From positions 186,001-250,000 of the forward strand of contig JAWKMN010000001.1 in NCBI GenBank assembly GCA_041392165.1: 64,000 nt of DNA, read 5' to 3'. Shown one piece after another: positions 26,287-35,154 of the stretch (position 1 is its first letter; every line of letters begins with the position of its first letter). The notes below the pieces were generated by a model. That model was not told the origin of the DNA, did no database searches, and saw only the letters and a program-made list of their open reading frames with translations. The translations under genes and the position numbers were made by a program. The stretch is from Arenibacter sp041392165 (GTDB lineage Bacteria; Bacteroidota; Bacteroidia; Flavobacteriales; Flavobacteriaceae).

Positions 26287-28182
26287 TCACTTAAAAATTA
26301 CCACTCCCAGGGGAGGAATAGTGATTTCTACAGATTTATCATACCCATGCCAGGAGATCTTACTTATTTTTAGAGTGCCGTTTTTCATTCCCGTACCTCC
26401 ATATTTCGTATCATCACTATTGAATATCTCCTTCATTTGTCCTGTCCTGGAAATTCCCATCCTATATTTTTCTCTTGGAACAGGAGTGAAATTGCAGGCG
26501 ATATAGATATTTTCCTTGGGGTCCGTTCCTTTACGGATATAGGTAAGGACAGAGTTTTGATGGTCTCCATAGTCAATCCATTGAAAGCCTTCCGGGCTAA
26601 ATTGTTTTTCGTACAGGGCAGGGCACTCCCTGTATAATTGGTTCAAATCCTTCACCAAATGTTGAATTCCACTATGGAAATCATATTGTAAAAGGTGCCA
26701 ATCCAGACTTTTTTGAAAATTCCATTCGGAAGATTGTCCAAACTCCCCGCCCATAAATATTAAATTGGTTCCCGGATGGGTATACATATATCCATAAAGC
26801 AATCTCAGGTTGGCAAAGCGTTGCCATTCGTCACCGGGCATCCTATATAATAGGGATTGTTTGCCATATACCACTTCGTCATGGGAAAAGGGAAGCATAA
26901 AGTTCTCTGTAAAGGCATAGGTGGCGCTAAAGGTAAGATCGTTTTGATGGTACTTTCTGTAAATGGGTTCTTTTTTAAAATATTCCAAGGTATCGTGCAT
27001 CCATCCCATCATCCATTTCATTCCAAAGCCAAGGCCTCCCATACTCACTGGTTTGGATACCATGGAAAAAGAAGTGGATTCTTCCGCAATCATCTGTATC
27101 CCTTCAAAATGGGAATAAACGGATTCATTAAGTTCCCTTATAAATGAAATGGCCTCCAAATTCTCATTATTACCGTACATATTGGGCTCCCACTGGCCTT
27201 CATCCCTGGAGTAATCCAAATACAGCATGGAGGCTACGGCATCTACACGAAGTGCATCGGCATGGAATTGATCCAGCCAAAACATGGCATTGCTGATCAA
27301 AAATGCCCTAACCTCGTTTCTACCGTAATTGAATATCAAACTTTTCCAATCCGGGTGATAGCCCCTTCTACTATCCGGATGCTCGTATAGGTGCGATCCG
27401 TCAAAAAATCCCAGACCGTGGGCATCTTCGGGAAAATGCGAAGGCACCCAATCCAGAATAACCCCAATTCCATTCTGGTGCAATGCATCCACCAACAGTT
27501 TAAATCCTTCAGGCTTTCCAAATCTAGAAGTCGGGGCAAAATAGCCGGTTAACTGGTACCCCCATGATGGGTCGTACGGATACTCCATAATGGGCATAAA
27601 CTCCACATGGGTAAAATTCATCTCCTTTACATAATTCACCAAATCTTCGGCCAATTCGGAATAGGTCAAATAATCGTTATCGGATTTTCGCTTCCAGGAT
27701 CCCAAATGCACTTCATAAACAGCAAATGGTTTATCCAGGGCATTTTTTTCCTTTCTGGATTTCATCCAGATTTCGTCTCCCCATTGGTGGTTATCTTCCC
27801 AAACTATGGAAGCCGTCATGGGCGGATGCTCACATCGCCTTGCAAAAGGATCGGCCTTTTCCGTTACCACCCCGTGATTTGTAGAATGAATAATATATTT
27901 GTACAAAGTACCCTTTCCCAAATTGGGCAAAAATCCTTCCCAGATTCCACTACCGTCCCAGCGTACATAAAGCTGATGGTCTGTTTCGTTCCAACTGTTA
28001 AAATCGCCCACTACGGAAACGGAACGTGCCGAAGGTGCCCAAACGGCAAAATAAGTGCCTTTGACCCCATCGACTTCAATTAGGTGTGATCCCAATTTTT
28101 CGTATAATTTGAAATGCTTGCCCGCCTTAAATAAATTGATATCAAAATCCGTAAATAAACTATGGGATACTACTTTGGTCAT
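26287..28182 (-). CDS. glgB: 1,4-alpha-glucan branching enzyme
   Basis: 631 residues (GH13). It adds alpha-1,6 branches to glycogen. A CBM48 domain (AVWAPSARSVSVVGDFNSWNE, about 45–130) is followed by the barrel with the four GH13 regions: DWVPSHFP, the nucleophile segment ALRVDAVASMLYLDYSR, the acid/base segment MIAEESTSF and FSHDEVVYGKQSL. The C-terminal beta domain ends with PPLGVVIF. Length matches the short GlgB type. Paired with the GH31 gene 99 bases downstream; no glgA or glgC is in view. Confidence 0.95.
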   Translation of the reverse strand: MTKVVSHSLFTDFDINLFKAGKHFKLYEKLGSHLIEVDGVKGTYFAVWAPSARSVSVVGDFNSWNETDHQLYVRWDGSGIWEGFLPNLGKGTLYKYIIHSTNHGVVTEKADPFARRCEHPPMTASIVWEDNHQWGDEIWMKSRKEKNALDKPFAVYEVHLGSWKRKSDNDYLTYSELAEDLVNYVKEMNFTHVEFMPIMEYPYDPSWGYQLTGYFAPTSRFGKPEGFKLLVDALHQNGIGVILDWVPSHFPEDAHGLGFFDGSHLYEHPDSRRGYHPDWKSLIFNYGRNEVRAFLISNAMFWLDQFHADALRVDAVASMLYLDYSRDEGQWEPNMYGNNENLEAISFIRELNESVYSHFEGIQMIAEESTSFSMVSKPVSMGGLGFGMKWMMGWMHDTLEYFKKEPIYRKYHQNDLTFSATYAFTENFMLPFSHDEVVYGKQSLLYRMPGDEWQRFANLRLLYGYMYTHPGTNLIFMGGEFGQSSEWNFQKSLDWHLLQYDFHSGIQHLVKDLNQLYRECPALYEKQFSPEGFQWIDYGDHQNSVLTYIRKGTDPKENIYIACNFTPVPREKYRMGISRTGQMKEIFNSDDTKYGGTGMKNGTLKISKISWHGYDKSVEITIPPLGVVIFK

Positions 28183-28261
28183 GATTACGTTATTTAGTGC
28201 AAGGTCCGGACAACTTTGTTCCTTAAATTTCCATAAAGAACAGTAAGTTTTCTTTAAAACC

Positions 28262-28269
28262 TAACTTTG
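28262..28269 (+). promoter_or_regulatory. -7 box upstream of the collagen-like gene
   Basis: TAACTTTG fits TAnnTTTG and lies 93 bases before the ATG at 28363, leaving a long leader. No clear -33 element. Confidence 0.35.
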
Positions 28270-28362
28270 CAAGTATAGATATAAAAAATGGAACGCTTTT
28301 TGAAACTACAATAAAAATACAATAACATTTATAGATTTTGATTAAACACTAAAATAATTATT

Positions 28363-28926
28363 ATGAAGAAAGTTACCTTAGTACTCGGCGCATTTATGGC
28401 ATTATTTATTATCTCCTGTGAAGGACCGGCAGGACCTCCGGGCTATGACGGTTTTGATGGACAGGATGGAAAGGATGGAGAAGACGGGATCAACATCCTG
28501 GGAACCGTTATCGACATTGAGGGGGACTTTAATCCAAGTGATTATAGTATAACCTATGAATTTCCTCAAACTGTTGAGGTGTTCGAAACCGATGTTGTAT
28601 TGGTCTATATTCTATGGGAGCAACTTGCAAATGGTTCCGAACCCCCTATAGATGTATGGAGGTTGTTGCCCCAGACCGTTTTATTGGATCAGGGAATTTT
28701 ACAATATAATTATGACCATACCTTTTTGGATGTAAGAGTTTTCTTGAATGGAGATTTTGATCTAGGAACACTTACCAGTGCCGATACACAAAATCAGATA
28801 TTCAGAATAGCTATTTTACCGGCAGAAAAGCTGGCAGGTTCAAAACTGGACAAATCCAATATCAATGCCGTAATGAGAAGTATGGGCATTGAAGAGAAGG
28901 ATGTACAACGATTCAAGATGAATTAA
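28363..28926 (+). CDS. Collagen-like repeat lipoprotein
   Basis: 187 residues. A lipoprotein signal ends at FIISC (Cys near residue 19), followed at once by Gly-X-Y triplets GPAGPPGYDGFDGQDG and KDGEDG (about eight triplets), then a beta-rich domain of about 140 residues (EFPQTVEVFETDVVLVYILWE, VDVWRLLPQT). Such short collagen stalks on a lipidated N terminus are seen in Bacteroidota surface proteins; trimerisation is plausible but the stalk is short. Function unknown. Followed by a clear terminator. Confidence 0.75.
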   Translation: MKKVTLVLGAFMALFIISCEGPAGPPGYDGFDGQDGKDGEDGINILGTVIDIEGDFNPSDYSITYEFPQTVEVFETDVVLVYILWEQLANGSEPPIDVWRLLPQTVLLDQGILQYNYDHTFLDVRVFLNGDFDLGTLTSADTQNQIFRIAILPAEKLAGSKLDKSNINAVMRSMGIEEKDVQRFKMN

Positions 28927-28945
28927 TCCTAATACAAGAATGGTC

Positions 28946-28983
28946 ATAGCCCTTAATTTTCAATAAAAATAAGGGCTATTTTT
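28946..28983 (+). terminator. Terminator after the collagen-like gene
   Basis: ATAGCCCTTA pairs perfectly with TAAGGGCTAT (14-base loop) and is followed by a T run. 20 bases after the stop. Confidence 0.88.
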
Positions 28984-29420
28984 GTATGTTGAAATCTCAG
29001 ATATAAATTTGACGCACATAAATACTGCAAGGAAACTACTATATTTTCGACCAAACCACTAAACTATTATGCAATGAAATTACATACGTTTTGAAATGGA
29101 ATTCCTAGTCAAGGACTGGATGATATGTTGGCCGTAAGCAGTTGGCAAAAAAACGGATTTCACTGCCCACTGCCTTATGCCAACAGTGGACTACTAAAGT
29201 TTATAGAAACTAATCCCGATAATCATCGGGAGCTGGGTCTTAACCTTTAACTAGACAATAAAACATGAAAAGCCATATGAAATGTGCATAAGCAAATTTA
29301 ATTTTTAGATAATTACAAAAATTTAAACGTATGAGACACCCATTATTAAGTTTTAATCACACAGCGGGATGTTTATTTGGGTGTTCCATCTGACCGCTAA
29401 AAAACAATAAATATAAACAG
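28984..29420. other. Intergenic stretch with degenerate short repeats
   Basis: Contains words of the CAGTTGGCA / CACTGCCCACTGCC type at about 29130–29190 and the palindrome CCCGATAATCATCGGG at 29215–29232. No gene or RNA is recognised. Confidence 0.5.
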
Positions 29421-29915
29421 ATGAAAAAGATAATACTTGTACTATGTGTCCTATTTATTGGATGCAAAGGCAGTTCCCAGGAAAAAGAAACATCCAAAAC
29501 GGATACCCCAAAAAAAGAACGGTTCAAAGTAAGCAAAACCGAGGCAGAGTGGAAAGAGCAGCTTACGGACATGCAGTTTTATGTCCTTAGAAAAGCAGGT
29601 ACGGAAAACCCGGGATCCAGCAAATTGCTGAACAACAAACAAAAAGGGGTGTATACCTGTGCCGGATGCGGCACCGAACTTTTTAAAAGCGAGCATAAAT
29701 TTGATTCCGGAACGGGTTGGCCCAGTTTTGACCGGGAGATAAAAGGGAATATAGCCTTTGATATTGACAAATCACTTGGGATGCTACGTACCGAAGAGCA
29801 TTGTGCCACCTGTGGAGGCCATTTGGGACACGTTTTTGACGATGGTCCCAGACAAACCACTGGCAAGAGACATTGCATAAACGGTGCCGCCTTAAATTTT
29901 GTTGCCAAAGACTAA
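29421..29915 (+). CDS. msrB: Peptide-methionine (R)-S-oxide reductase, exported lipoprotein form
   Basis: 164 residues. An N-terminal lipoprotein signal (LVLCVLFIGCKG) means it acts in the periplasm. The MsrB domain (about 40–160) has both zinc CxxC pairs (YTCAGCGTEL and HCATCGGHLGHVF), GWPSF and the catalytic Cys in KRHCINGAAL. It repairs oxidised methionines in envelope proteins using a periplasmic thiol donor. No msrA is adjacent. Confidence 0.95.
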   Translation: MKKIILVLCVLFIGCKGSSQEKETSKTDTPKKERFKVSKTEAEWKEQLTDMQFYVLRKAGTENPGSSKLLNNKQKGVYTCAGCGTELFKSEHKFDSGTGWPSFDREIKGNIAFDIDKSLGMLRTEEHCATCGGHLGHVFDDGPRQTTGKRHCINGAALNFVAKD

Positions 29916-30148
29916 TGAACTCAATATACATCCCTGCCTACCGAGATGGGTTATGGAACCTAACAAAAGTCCGTGACAAGTTGGGAGTAAGCTATAAGCC
30001 ATAAGCAAAATAAAGAAAACTGCCCACTGCCACTGTTTACTTAAGCCATAGGCTATAAGCAAAGTAACCGCCCACTACCACTGTCTACGGTGGACTCCCA
30101 AATTTTATAGGCCTGCCTTGTTAATCCAATTAATTTAAAACCGCATCT
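29916..30148. repeat. Degenerate intergenic short repeats
   Basis: Two loose copies of a motif (TAAGC.ATAAGC, then ACTGCCCACTGCCACTGT) occur at about 29985–30035 and 30040–30090. They resemble the low-complexity words seen at 29130, 32000, 34340 and 36540. No coding potential. Confidence 0.5.
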
Positions 30149-30178
30149 GTGTGGATTCAGTATGGTTTTGTAACTTTG
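30149..30178 (+). promoter_or_regulatory. Promoter of lpdA
   Basis: TGTG at 30149, an 18-base spacer and TAACTTTG at 30171–30178 fit TTTG–N19–TAnnTTTG with one mismatch. The ATG is 35 bases further on. Confidence 0.6.
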
Positions 30179-30213
30179 CGACTTCATAATTTATTTACCA
30201 AAAAAAAAAATAA

Positions 30214-31605
30214 ATGGGCAATTTCGATATTATTGTATTAGGTAGTGGTCCCGGCGGTTATGTAGCCGCAATCAGGGCTTCCCAATTGGGATTTAAAACT
30301 GCCATTATAGAAAAAGAAAATCTAGGTGGCGTTTGTTTAAATTGGGGATGTATCCCTACCAAGGCACTATTGAAATCCGCTCAGGTTTTCGAATATTTGC
30401 TCCATGCGGCCGATTACGGACTCAAGGCCGAAGGGGTGGACAAGGACTTTAATGCGGTGGTAAAGAGAAGTAGGAACGTAGCGGAAGGCATGAGCAAGGG
30501 CGTTCAATTTTTGATGAAAAAAAATAAGATTGAAGTTATTCAAGGATATGGAACCCTAAAACCGGGCAAGAAGATCAGTGTTAAGTCGGATGATGGTAAA
30601 GAAACCGAGTATTCGGCCAATAATATTATTATTGCTACAGGGGCAAGAAGTAGGGAACTGCCCAGTTTGCCACAGGATGGCGAAAAGATTATCGGCTACC
30701 GCGAGGCCATGTCCCTGGACCAACAACCAAAGAAAATGCTTGTTGTGGGCAGTGGGGCCATAGGCATAGAGTTTGCCTATTTCTACAATGCCATGGGTAC
30801 GGAAGTAACCGTAGTGGAATTCTTGCCCAATGTAGTGCCGGTAGAGGACGAAGAAGTTTCCAAACAATTGGAACGAAGCCTTAAAAAGACCGGGATAAAG
30901 ATTATGACCTCCTCCGAGGTAACCAAGGTGGACACTTCAGGTCCCGGAGTAAAGGCAACGGTAAAAACCAGTAAAGGGGAAGAAATCCTCGAGGCCGATA
31001 TTGTATTGTCCGCTGTGGGCATCAAGACCAATATTGAAAATATTGGTTTGGAAGATGTGGGCATTGCAACGGATAGGGATAAAATTTTGGTGAACGATTA
31101 TTATCAGACCAATATTCCGGGTTACTTCGCCATTGGTGATGTAACACCGGGACAGGCCTTGGCACATGTGGCCTCGGCGGAAGGAATACTTTGTGTCGAA
31201 AAAATTGCGGACATGCATGTAGAGCCCTTGGATTACGGGAATATTCCCGGCTGTACCTACTGTTCTCCGGAAATAGCATCGGTGGGACTGACAGAAAAGC
31301 AGGCCATTGAAAAGGGTTACGATATTAAAGTGGGCAAATTCCCGTTTTCGGCCAGTGGAAAAGCCAGTGCCTCCGGTAATAAGGACGGCTTTGTAAAGGT
31401 AATTTTCGATGCCAAATATGGCGAATGGCTGGGATGCCACATGATAGGCGCAGGAGTTACCGATATGATAGCCGAAGCTGTGGTGGCCCGTAAATTGGAA
31501 ACTACAGGACATGAGATACTAAAGGCCGTACACCCCCACCCTACCATGAGCGAAGCGGTAATGGAAGCCGTGGCACATGCCTATGGGGAAGTAATTCATA
31601 TATAA
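30214..31605 (+). CDS. lpdA: Dihydrolipoyl dehydrogenase (E3)
   Basis: 463 residues. The flavoprotein that re-oxidises dihydrolipoamide for 2-oxoacid dehydrogenase complexes and glycine cleavage. FAD site VLGSGPGGYVAAIRA at the N terminus; redox disulfide GGVCLNWGCIP (Cys about 41 and 46); NAD site VVGSGAIGIEFAYFY near 176; FAD/quinone loop YFAIGDVTPG near 308; C-terminal catalytic His–Glu in HPHPTMSEAVMEA. Length is standard. Monocistronic, not in a pdh/sdh operon here. Confidence 0.96.
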   Translation: MGNFDIIVLGSGPGGYVAAIRASQLGFKTAIIEKENLGGVCLNWGCIPTKALLKSAQVFEYLLHAADYGLKAEGVDKDFNAVVKRSRNVAEGMSKGVQFLMKKNKIEVIQGYGTLKPGKKISVKSDDGKETEYSANNIIIATGARSRELPSLPQDGEKIIGYREAMSLDQQPKKMLVVGSGAIGIEFAYFYNAMGTEVTVVEFLPNVVPVEDEEVSKQLERSLKKTGIKIMTSSEVTKVDTSGPGVKATVKTSKGEEILEADIVLSAVGIKTNIENIGLEDVGIATDRDKILVNDYYQTNIPGYFAIGDVTPGQALAHVASAEGILCVEKIADMHVEPLDYGNIPGCTYCSPEIASVGLTEKQAIEKGYDIKVGKFPFSASGKASASGNKDGFVKVIFDAKYGEWLGCHMIGAGVTDMIAEAVVARKLETTGHEILKAVHPHPTMSEAVMEAVAHAYGEVIHI

Positions 31606-31709
31606 ATTTAAATTAAAGGCATAGTCCCTTAATAATTTTGATCCGTTGAGGGCATTTGCCCCAACGGGTCCTTATCCAATAGTTCAATACAAACCCCATC
31701 TTAAAAGAT

Positions 31710-31994
31710 ATGCTGAAAATTTTTAGTCTAACCGCAATTCTCGAAGGTATTTCCTATCTGTTGCTATTCGGTATTGGGATGCCCTTAAAATATATGGCCC
31801 AAATTCCGGAACCCAATATCTATATTGGATACGCCCATGGATTTTTGTTTTTGGCCTATGTGGTACTGGCCATCTTAGTATGTATGGAAAAAAAATGGGA
31901 CCTAAAGATGTTTTCCATTCTATTTATAGCTTCCCTGGTCCCTTTTGGTACTTTTTATGTGGACAGAAAGTATTTAAAACCGCAGATGGCGTAG
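31710..31994 (+). CDS. DUF3817 small membrane protein
   Basis: 94 residues with three hydrophobic helices (about 5–25, 38–60, 66–84). The pattern AILEGISYLLLFGIGMPLKY … GYAHGFLFLAYVVL … SLVPFGTFYVDRKYL matches the DUF3817 (YdzA-like) family of integral membrane proteins. Function unknown. Stands alone after lpdA. Confidence 0.85.
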   Translation: MLKIFSLTAILEGISYLLLFGIGMPLKYMAQIPEPNIYIGYAHGFLFLAYVVLAILVCMEKKWDLKMFSILFIASLVPFGTFYVDRKYLKPQMA

Positions 31995-32149
31995 TCGGTA
32001 GGCAGTAAATACTAGTGAACAGTTTTCAGTGAACAATGGCAGTTTTCTGTAGGCAAAACCAATGTTTTTTTTGACACAGTCCCTTGTTATTGTTCAATTA
32101 ATGTACATCACTTGTTGGATAGTTGGTATTTTTCCCAATATGGGCAACC

Positions 32150-32575
32150 TTAGCCTGCATTTAAAAAGCTTTGTATGGCCAGGTCATAACTTTTTAGCCC
32201 AAAGCCCAAAATTACCCCTTTGGCCGCAGGGGAAATATAGGAGGTATGTCTAAACTCCTCCCGCCCAAAAGTATTGCTAATATGTACTTCCACCACAGGC
32301 GTGGTGATTCCCTTAATGGCATCGCCAATACCAATGGAGGTATGGGTATAGGCTCCGGCATTCAAAATAATCCCCTGATATCCTTCAAAACCACAATCGT
32401 GCAATTTATTTATGATTTCACCTTCTATATTGGACTGATAATATTCCAATTGCACCTCTTTAAACTTGAATTGCAGGGTGGCAAAATATTCCCCAAAAGA
32501 TGTTTTTCCGTAAACCTCCGGTTCGCGCTTGCCCAAAAGGTTAAGGTTTGGTCCGTTGATAATGATAATCTTCAT
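32150..32575 (-). CDS. aroQ: Type II 3-dehydroquinate dehydratase
   Basis: 141 residues, the shikimate-pathway enzyme that dehydrates 3-dehydroquinate. Seen: INGPNLNLLGKREPEVYG with the catalytic Tyr22, LNAGAYTHTSIGIGDAI, and VEVHISNTFGREEFRH with the catalytic His. A dodecameric cytoplasmic family; length typical. Placement beside an outer membrane protein and xerD is a common flavobacterial order. Confidence 0.95.
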   Translation of the reverse strand: MKIIIINGPNLNLLGKREPEVYGKTSFGEYFATLQFKFKEVQLEYYQSNIEGEIINKLHDCGFEGYQGIILNAGAYTHTSIGIGDAIKGITTPVVEVHISNTFGREEFRHTSYISPAAKGVILGFGLKSYDLAIQSFLNAG

Positions 32576-32603
32576 GGGATAAAAGTAATGAATTGTACTG
32601 CAT

Positions 32604-32640
32604 AAAAAAAGTGGAAGGCAGTAATGACTTCCACTTTTTT
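32604..32640 (-). terminator. Terminator between the barrel gene and aroQ
   Basis: GTGGAAG (32611–32617) pairs with CTTCCAC (32628–32634), with A/T runs on both sides so it could work in both directions. It follows the minus-strand barrel gene. Confidence 0.88.
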
Positions 32641-32701
32641 ATGAAACACCTATGGTCTTATATATTTCTGGGCATGGAATGAAAATACCCTGAATTAAAA
32701 A

Positions 32702-33235
32702 TTAAAAATGTAGTGCGAACCCAATTCTAAATTCCAATATCCCTTCCTCCGTGAAATCTTTATTGAGACTTAAATTATATCTCAAGCCTGGTTCTACACT
32801 TATAAAATCATTCAAAAAAACGGCATAACCACCCTGAATACCCATCCATAATGGATTTTCGTCATTATCCTTAATACTTGCCCCGGTAAAATCCAATTGA
32901 ACCGGGATAGTACTATTTATATAATATTTGGCTCCTAGCTTATATGTAAAAACATTACTTCCTTCAGTATCCGTATAACCCAATCCAACTTTTACCGCCA
33001 AATCATCCGCAACAAAGTAACCTCCCTCTCCACCAATGGACCATATGGTAGTACCATCAACGGATACCAGACCAAAACTGGTATTGGCAGTATGGCCAAC
33101 CCCTAAAGCACCTCCACCAAAACCGGTATTGGCTTCAATAAGATATTTCCCCTTTGAAGTCGGGCTTCCGTCCTGAGCCTTTGCCTGAAATACTGTACCG
33201 ATAACGACCATTACTACTAAAAAAACTTTTTTCAT
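32702..33235 (-). CDS. Small outer membrane beta-barrel protein
   Basis: 177 residues with a Sec signal (VFLVVMVVIGTVFQAKAQ). The rest alternates amphipathic strands rich in Gly and aromatic residues (NTSFGLVSVDGTTIWSIGGEGGYFVADDLAVKVGLGYTD region) and ends in F-R-I-G-F-A-L-H-F with a terminal Phe, the usual outer-membrane insertion signal. About eight strands are expected (OmpW/OmpX-like). Function unknown. Confidence 0.8.
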   Translation of the reverse strand: MKKVFLVVMVVIGTVFQAKAQDGSPTSKGKYLIEANTGFGGGALGVGHTANTSFGLVSVDGTTIWSIGGEGGYFVADDLAVKVGLGYTDTEGSNVFTYKLGAKYYINSTIPVQLDFTGASIKDNDENPLWMGIQGGYAVFLNDFISVEPGLRYNLSLNKDFTEEGILEFRIGFALHF

Positions 33236-33394
33236 ATTTATGCATTAAAATTGATTAATAATATGTCAACAAACATAATTATAGATGTGGTTCCATCGAA
33301 ATGAAAGTTGTAAAAATACCGTAATTGGTTGTAAGGGAAGAGTAATTGTAGACCAAGTCCCTTTCAACTCAAAAAAGTCCATTATATTTAGCCC

Positions 33395-34306
33395 ATGAAA
33401 TGGAACCAAGCCCTACAGGATTTTCAGCATTACCTAAATTTGGAACGAGGCTTGTCCAAGAATTCCATTAGCAATTATCTTTTGGACCTTGAAAAATTAA
33501 TAGCCTTCGTTGAGGTCCATCAAATTAAGGAAACCCCTTTAAATATTAATAAAAATACAGTTCAACAATTTATTTACGAACTGGCGAAAAAAGTAAATCC
33601 CAGATCACAGGCAAGGACAATATCGGGATTGAAAAGTTTTTTCAATTACTTGGTCTTCGAGGATTATCGCCCGGACAACCCCATGGAGTTGATAGAATCC
33701 CCAAAAGTTGGCCGCAAACTCCCGGATACCCTGTCCGAGGACGAAATCAATCAACTCATTGGGGCCATAGACCTTTCCAAACCGGAAGGGGAACGCAATC
33801 GTGCCATTTTGGAAACACTTTATGGGTGTGGGCTAAGGGTTTCGGAGTTGCTGGACTTAAAACTATCGGATCTTTATTTTGAGGAAGACTTTATAAAGGT
33901 TACGGGAAAAGGAAACAAGCAACGTTTTGTCCCCATAAGTGAAATCAATAAAAAATATATCAATATCTATAGGAGGGAAATCCGTATACATATGGCCATC
34001 AAAAAGGGAGACGAAGATGTCCTGTTTTTGAACCGCCGGGGCAATAAACTTACCCGCGCCATGATATTTACCATTATAAAACAACTTTCACTAGAAATAG
34101 ATCTGCAAAAAAGTATAAGCCCCCACACCTTTCGGCATTCTTTTGCCACCCACTTATTGCAGAATGGAGCGGATCTAAGGGCCATACAACAAATGCTCGG
34201 CCATGAGAGCATTACCACTACGGAAGTTTATATGCATGTAGACCGTACACATTTGGCCGAGGTAATGAACAAATACCACCCCAGAAAAAGGGATTCAACC
34301 GAATAA
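33395..34306 (+). CDS. xerD: Tyrosine recombinase XerD
   Basis: 303 residues. An N-terminal SAM-like core-binding domain (about 5–90: FQHYLNLERGLSKNSISNY) is followed by the catalytic domain with the R-K-H-R-H-Y set: Arg in YGCGLRVSELLDL, Lys in VTGKGNKQRFVP, HTFRHSFATHLL, and LGHESITTTEVYMHV with the nucleophile Tyr. It resolves chromosome dimers with XerC at dif, activated by FtsK. The core gene context (aroQ) marks it as the housekeeping recombinase, not a phage integrase. Confidence 0.93.
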   Translation: MKWNQALQDFQHYLNLERGLSKNSISNYLLDLEKLIAFVEVHQIKETPLNINKNTVQQFIYELAKKVNPRSQARTISGLKSFFNYLVFEDYRPDNPMELIESPKVGRKLPDTLSEDEINQLIGAIDLSKPEGERNRAILETLYGCGLRVSELLDLKLSDLYFEEDFIKVTGKGNKQRFVPISEINKKYINIYRREIRIHMAIKKGDEDVLFLNRRGNKLTRAMIFTIIKQLSLEIDLQKSISPHTFRHSFATHLLQNGADLRAIQQMLGHESITTTEVYMHVDRTHLAEVMNKYHPRKRDSTE

Positions 34307-34365
34307 ACTACCGGAATGAAATTATATATCTGGATGATAAATTGGTAGTAAGCAGTGGGCAGGAT

Positions 34366-34412
34366 TCAGGTTCAAAGTTCAAGGTTCAAGGTTCAAGGTT
34401 CAAAGTTGAGCC
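34366..34412 (+). repeat. Tandem heptamer array GTTCAA(A/G)
   Basis: About six consecutive 7-base units of the form GGTTCAA or AGTTCAA in direct tandem, just after xerD. The reverse complement type occurs at 40428–40479. Confidence 0.85.
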
Positions 34413-34820
34413 AGCTCCGAAAAGTAGTTGATAGCTTTCATTCGACAAAAAATGAATTTACAAAAATTATAATAATCTGATTGTCAGGGATAAATGAAAG
34501 AAATAAAAATCCTTAGCTTTTTAGCTTGAGTATTTGAAAGAAACTCAAGGTTAAAAGTTTTGAACTCAAAAAAATGGATTTCCTTGACAAACTACATTAC
34601 GTTAAATCAATTGGTAATATGCAATTGGAAGCTAAATTTGCCATTATATACCAACTTTCAATATTGGAGCTTGGAGCTTGCAACTTCCACCCCCTTCCGT
34701 CTTCTCCTCCGTCTAAGCCACCTTCCCCTTTCCAGTGGAAGGAGCTTTTATTAGCTTTTAACCGTTAATTGTATACCTGCCTACTGCTGTAAAAGGTCTC
34801 GACTGCGACCAGACACGGCC

Positions 34821-34920
34821 GTCACTTCGACATGAGCCCTTTTCGGGCGATTGAGAAGTCGCACATATTTGGTCTGAGCCACTTGTGTGATTTCTCCTCC
34901 CTCCGGTCGTTCGAAATGAC
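34821..34920 (+). repeat. Palindromic intergenic repeat C, copy 1
   Basis: A 100-base unit from GTCACTTCGA to TCGAAATGAC whose ends are inverted, with an inner inverted pair GAGAAGTCGCAC / GTGTGATTTCTC. It matches 36636–36735 with about six differences by eye. The flank AAAAGGTCTCGA is also shared. Confidence 0.92.
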
Positions 34921-35154
34921 CCATACTCCTTTAAACTTTCACCCTGTCCACTCCTGTAAAAGGTCTCGACTGCGCTCGACCAGACAATTGTGTATTTTGA
35001 ACCTGGAACCAGCCCCCCTCTGCCTACTGAATACTATTCTCACTATACTCAATACTATGTACTCCATACTAGAAACTGAATCTTGAATCAGAACCCCATT
35101 GCCCATTGCAAATATATGTATAGATCATGCACGGGAACGGCTTAAGGAGATTCC

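Larger units (their letters stand above)
34307..35154. other. Repeat-filled intergenic region
   Basis: About 850 bases with no gene. It contains heptamer repeats (34366–34412), TTGGAGCTTGGAGCTTG-type words (about 34665–34690), the 100-base palindromic repeat C1 (34821–34920), a partial repeat of its flank (GGTCTCGACTGCG, 34968 on) and ACTCAATACT words (about 35045–35060). Confidence 0.65.

Noticed and set aside
33395..34306. Tyrosine recombinase as the integrase of a mobile element
   Set aside because: Length, motifs and the aroQ neighbourhood fit the housekeeping XerD, and no element boundaries surround it.
34366..34412. Heptamer array as a CRISPR
   Set aside because: Units are contiguous 7-mers with no spacers, and no cas genes are present.
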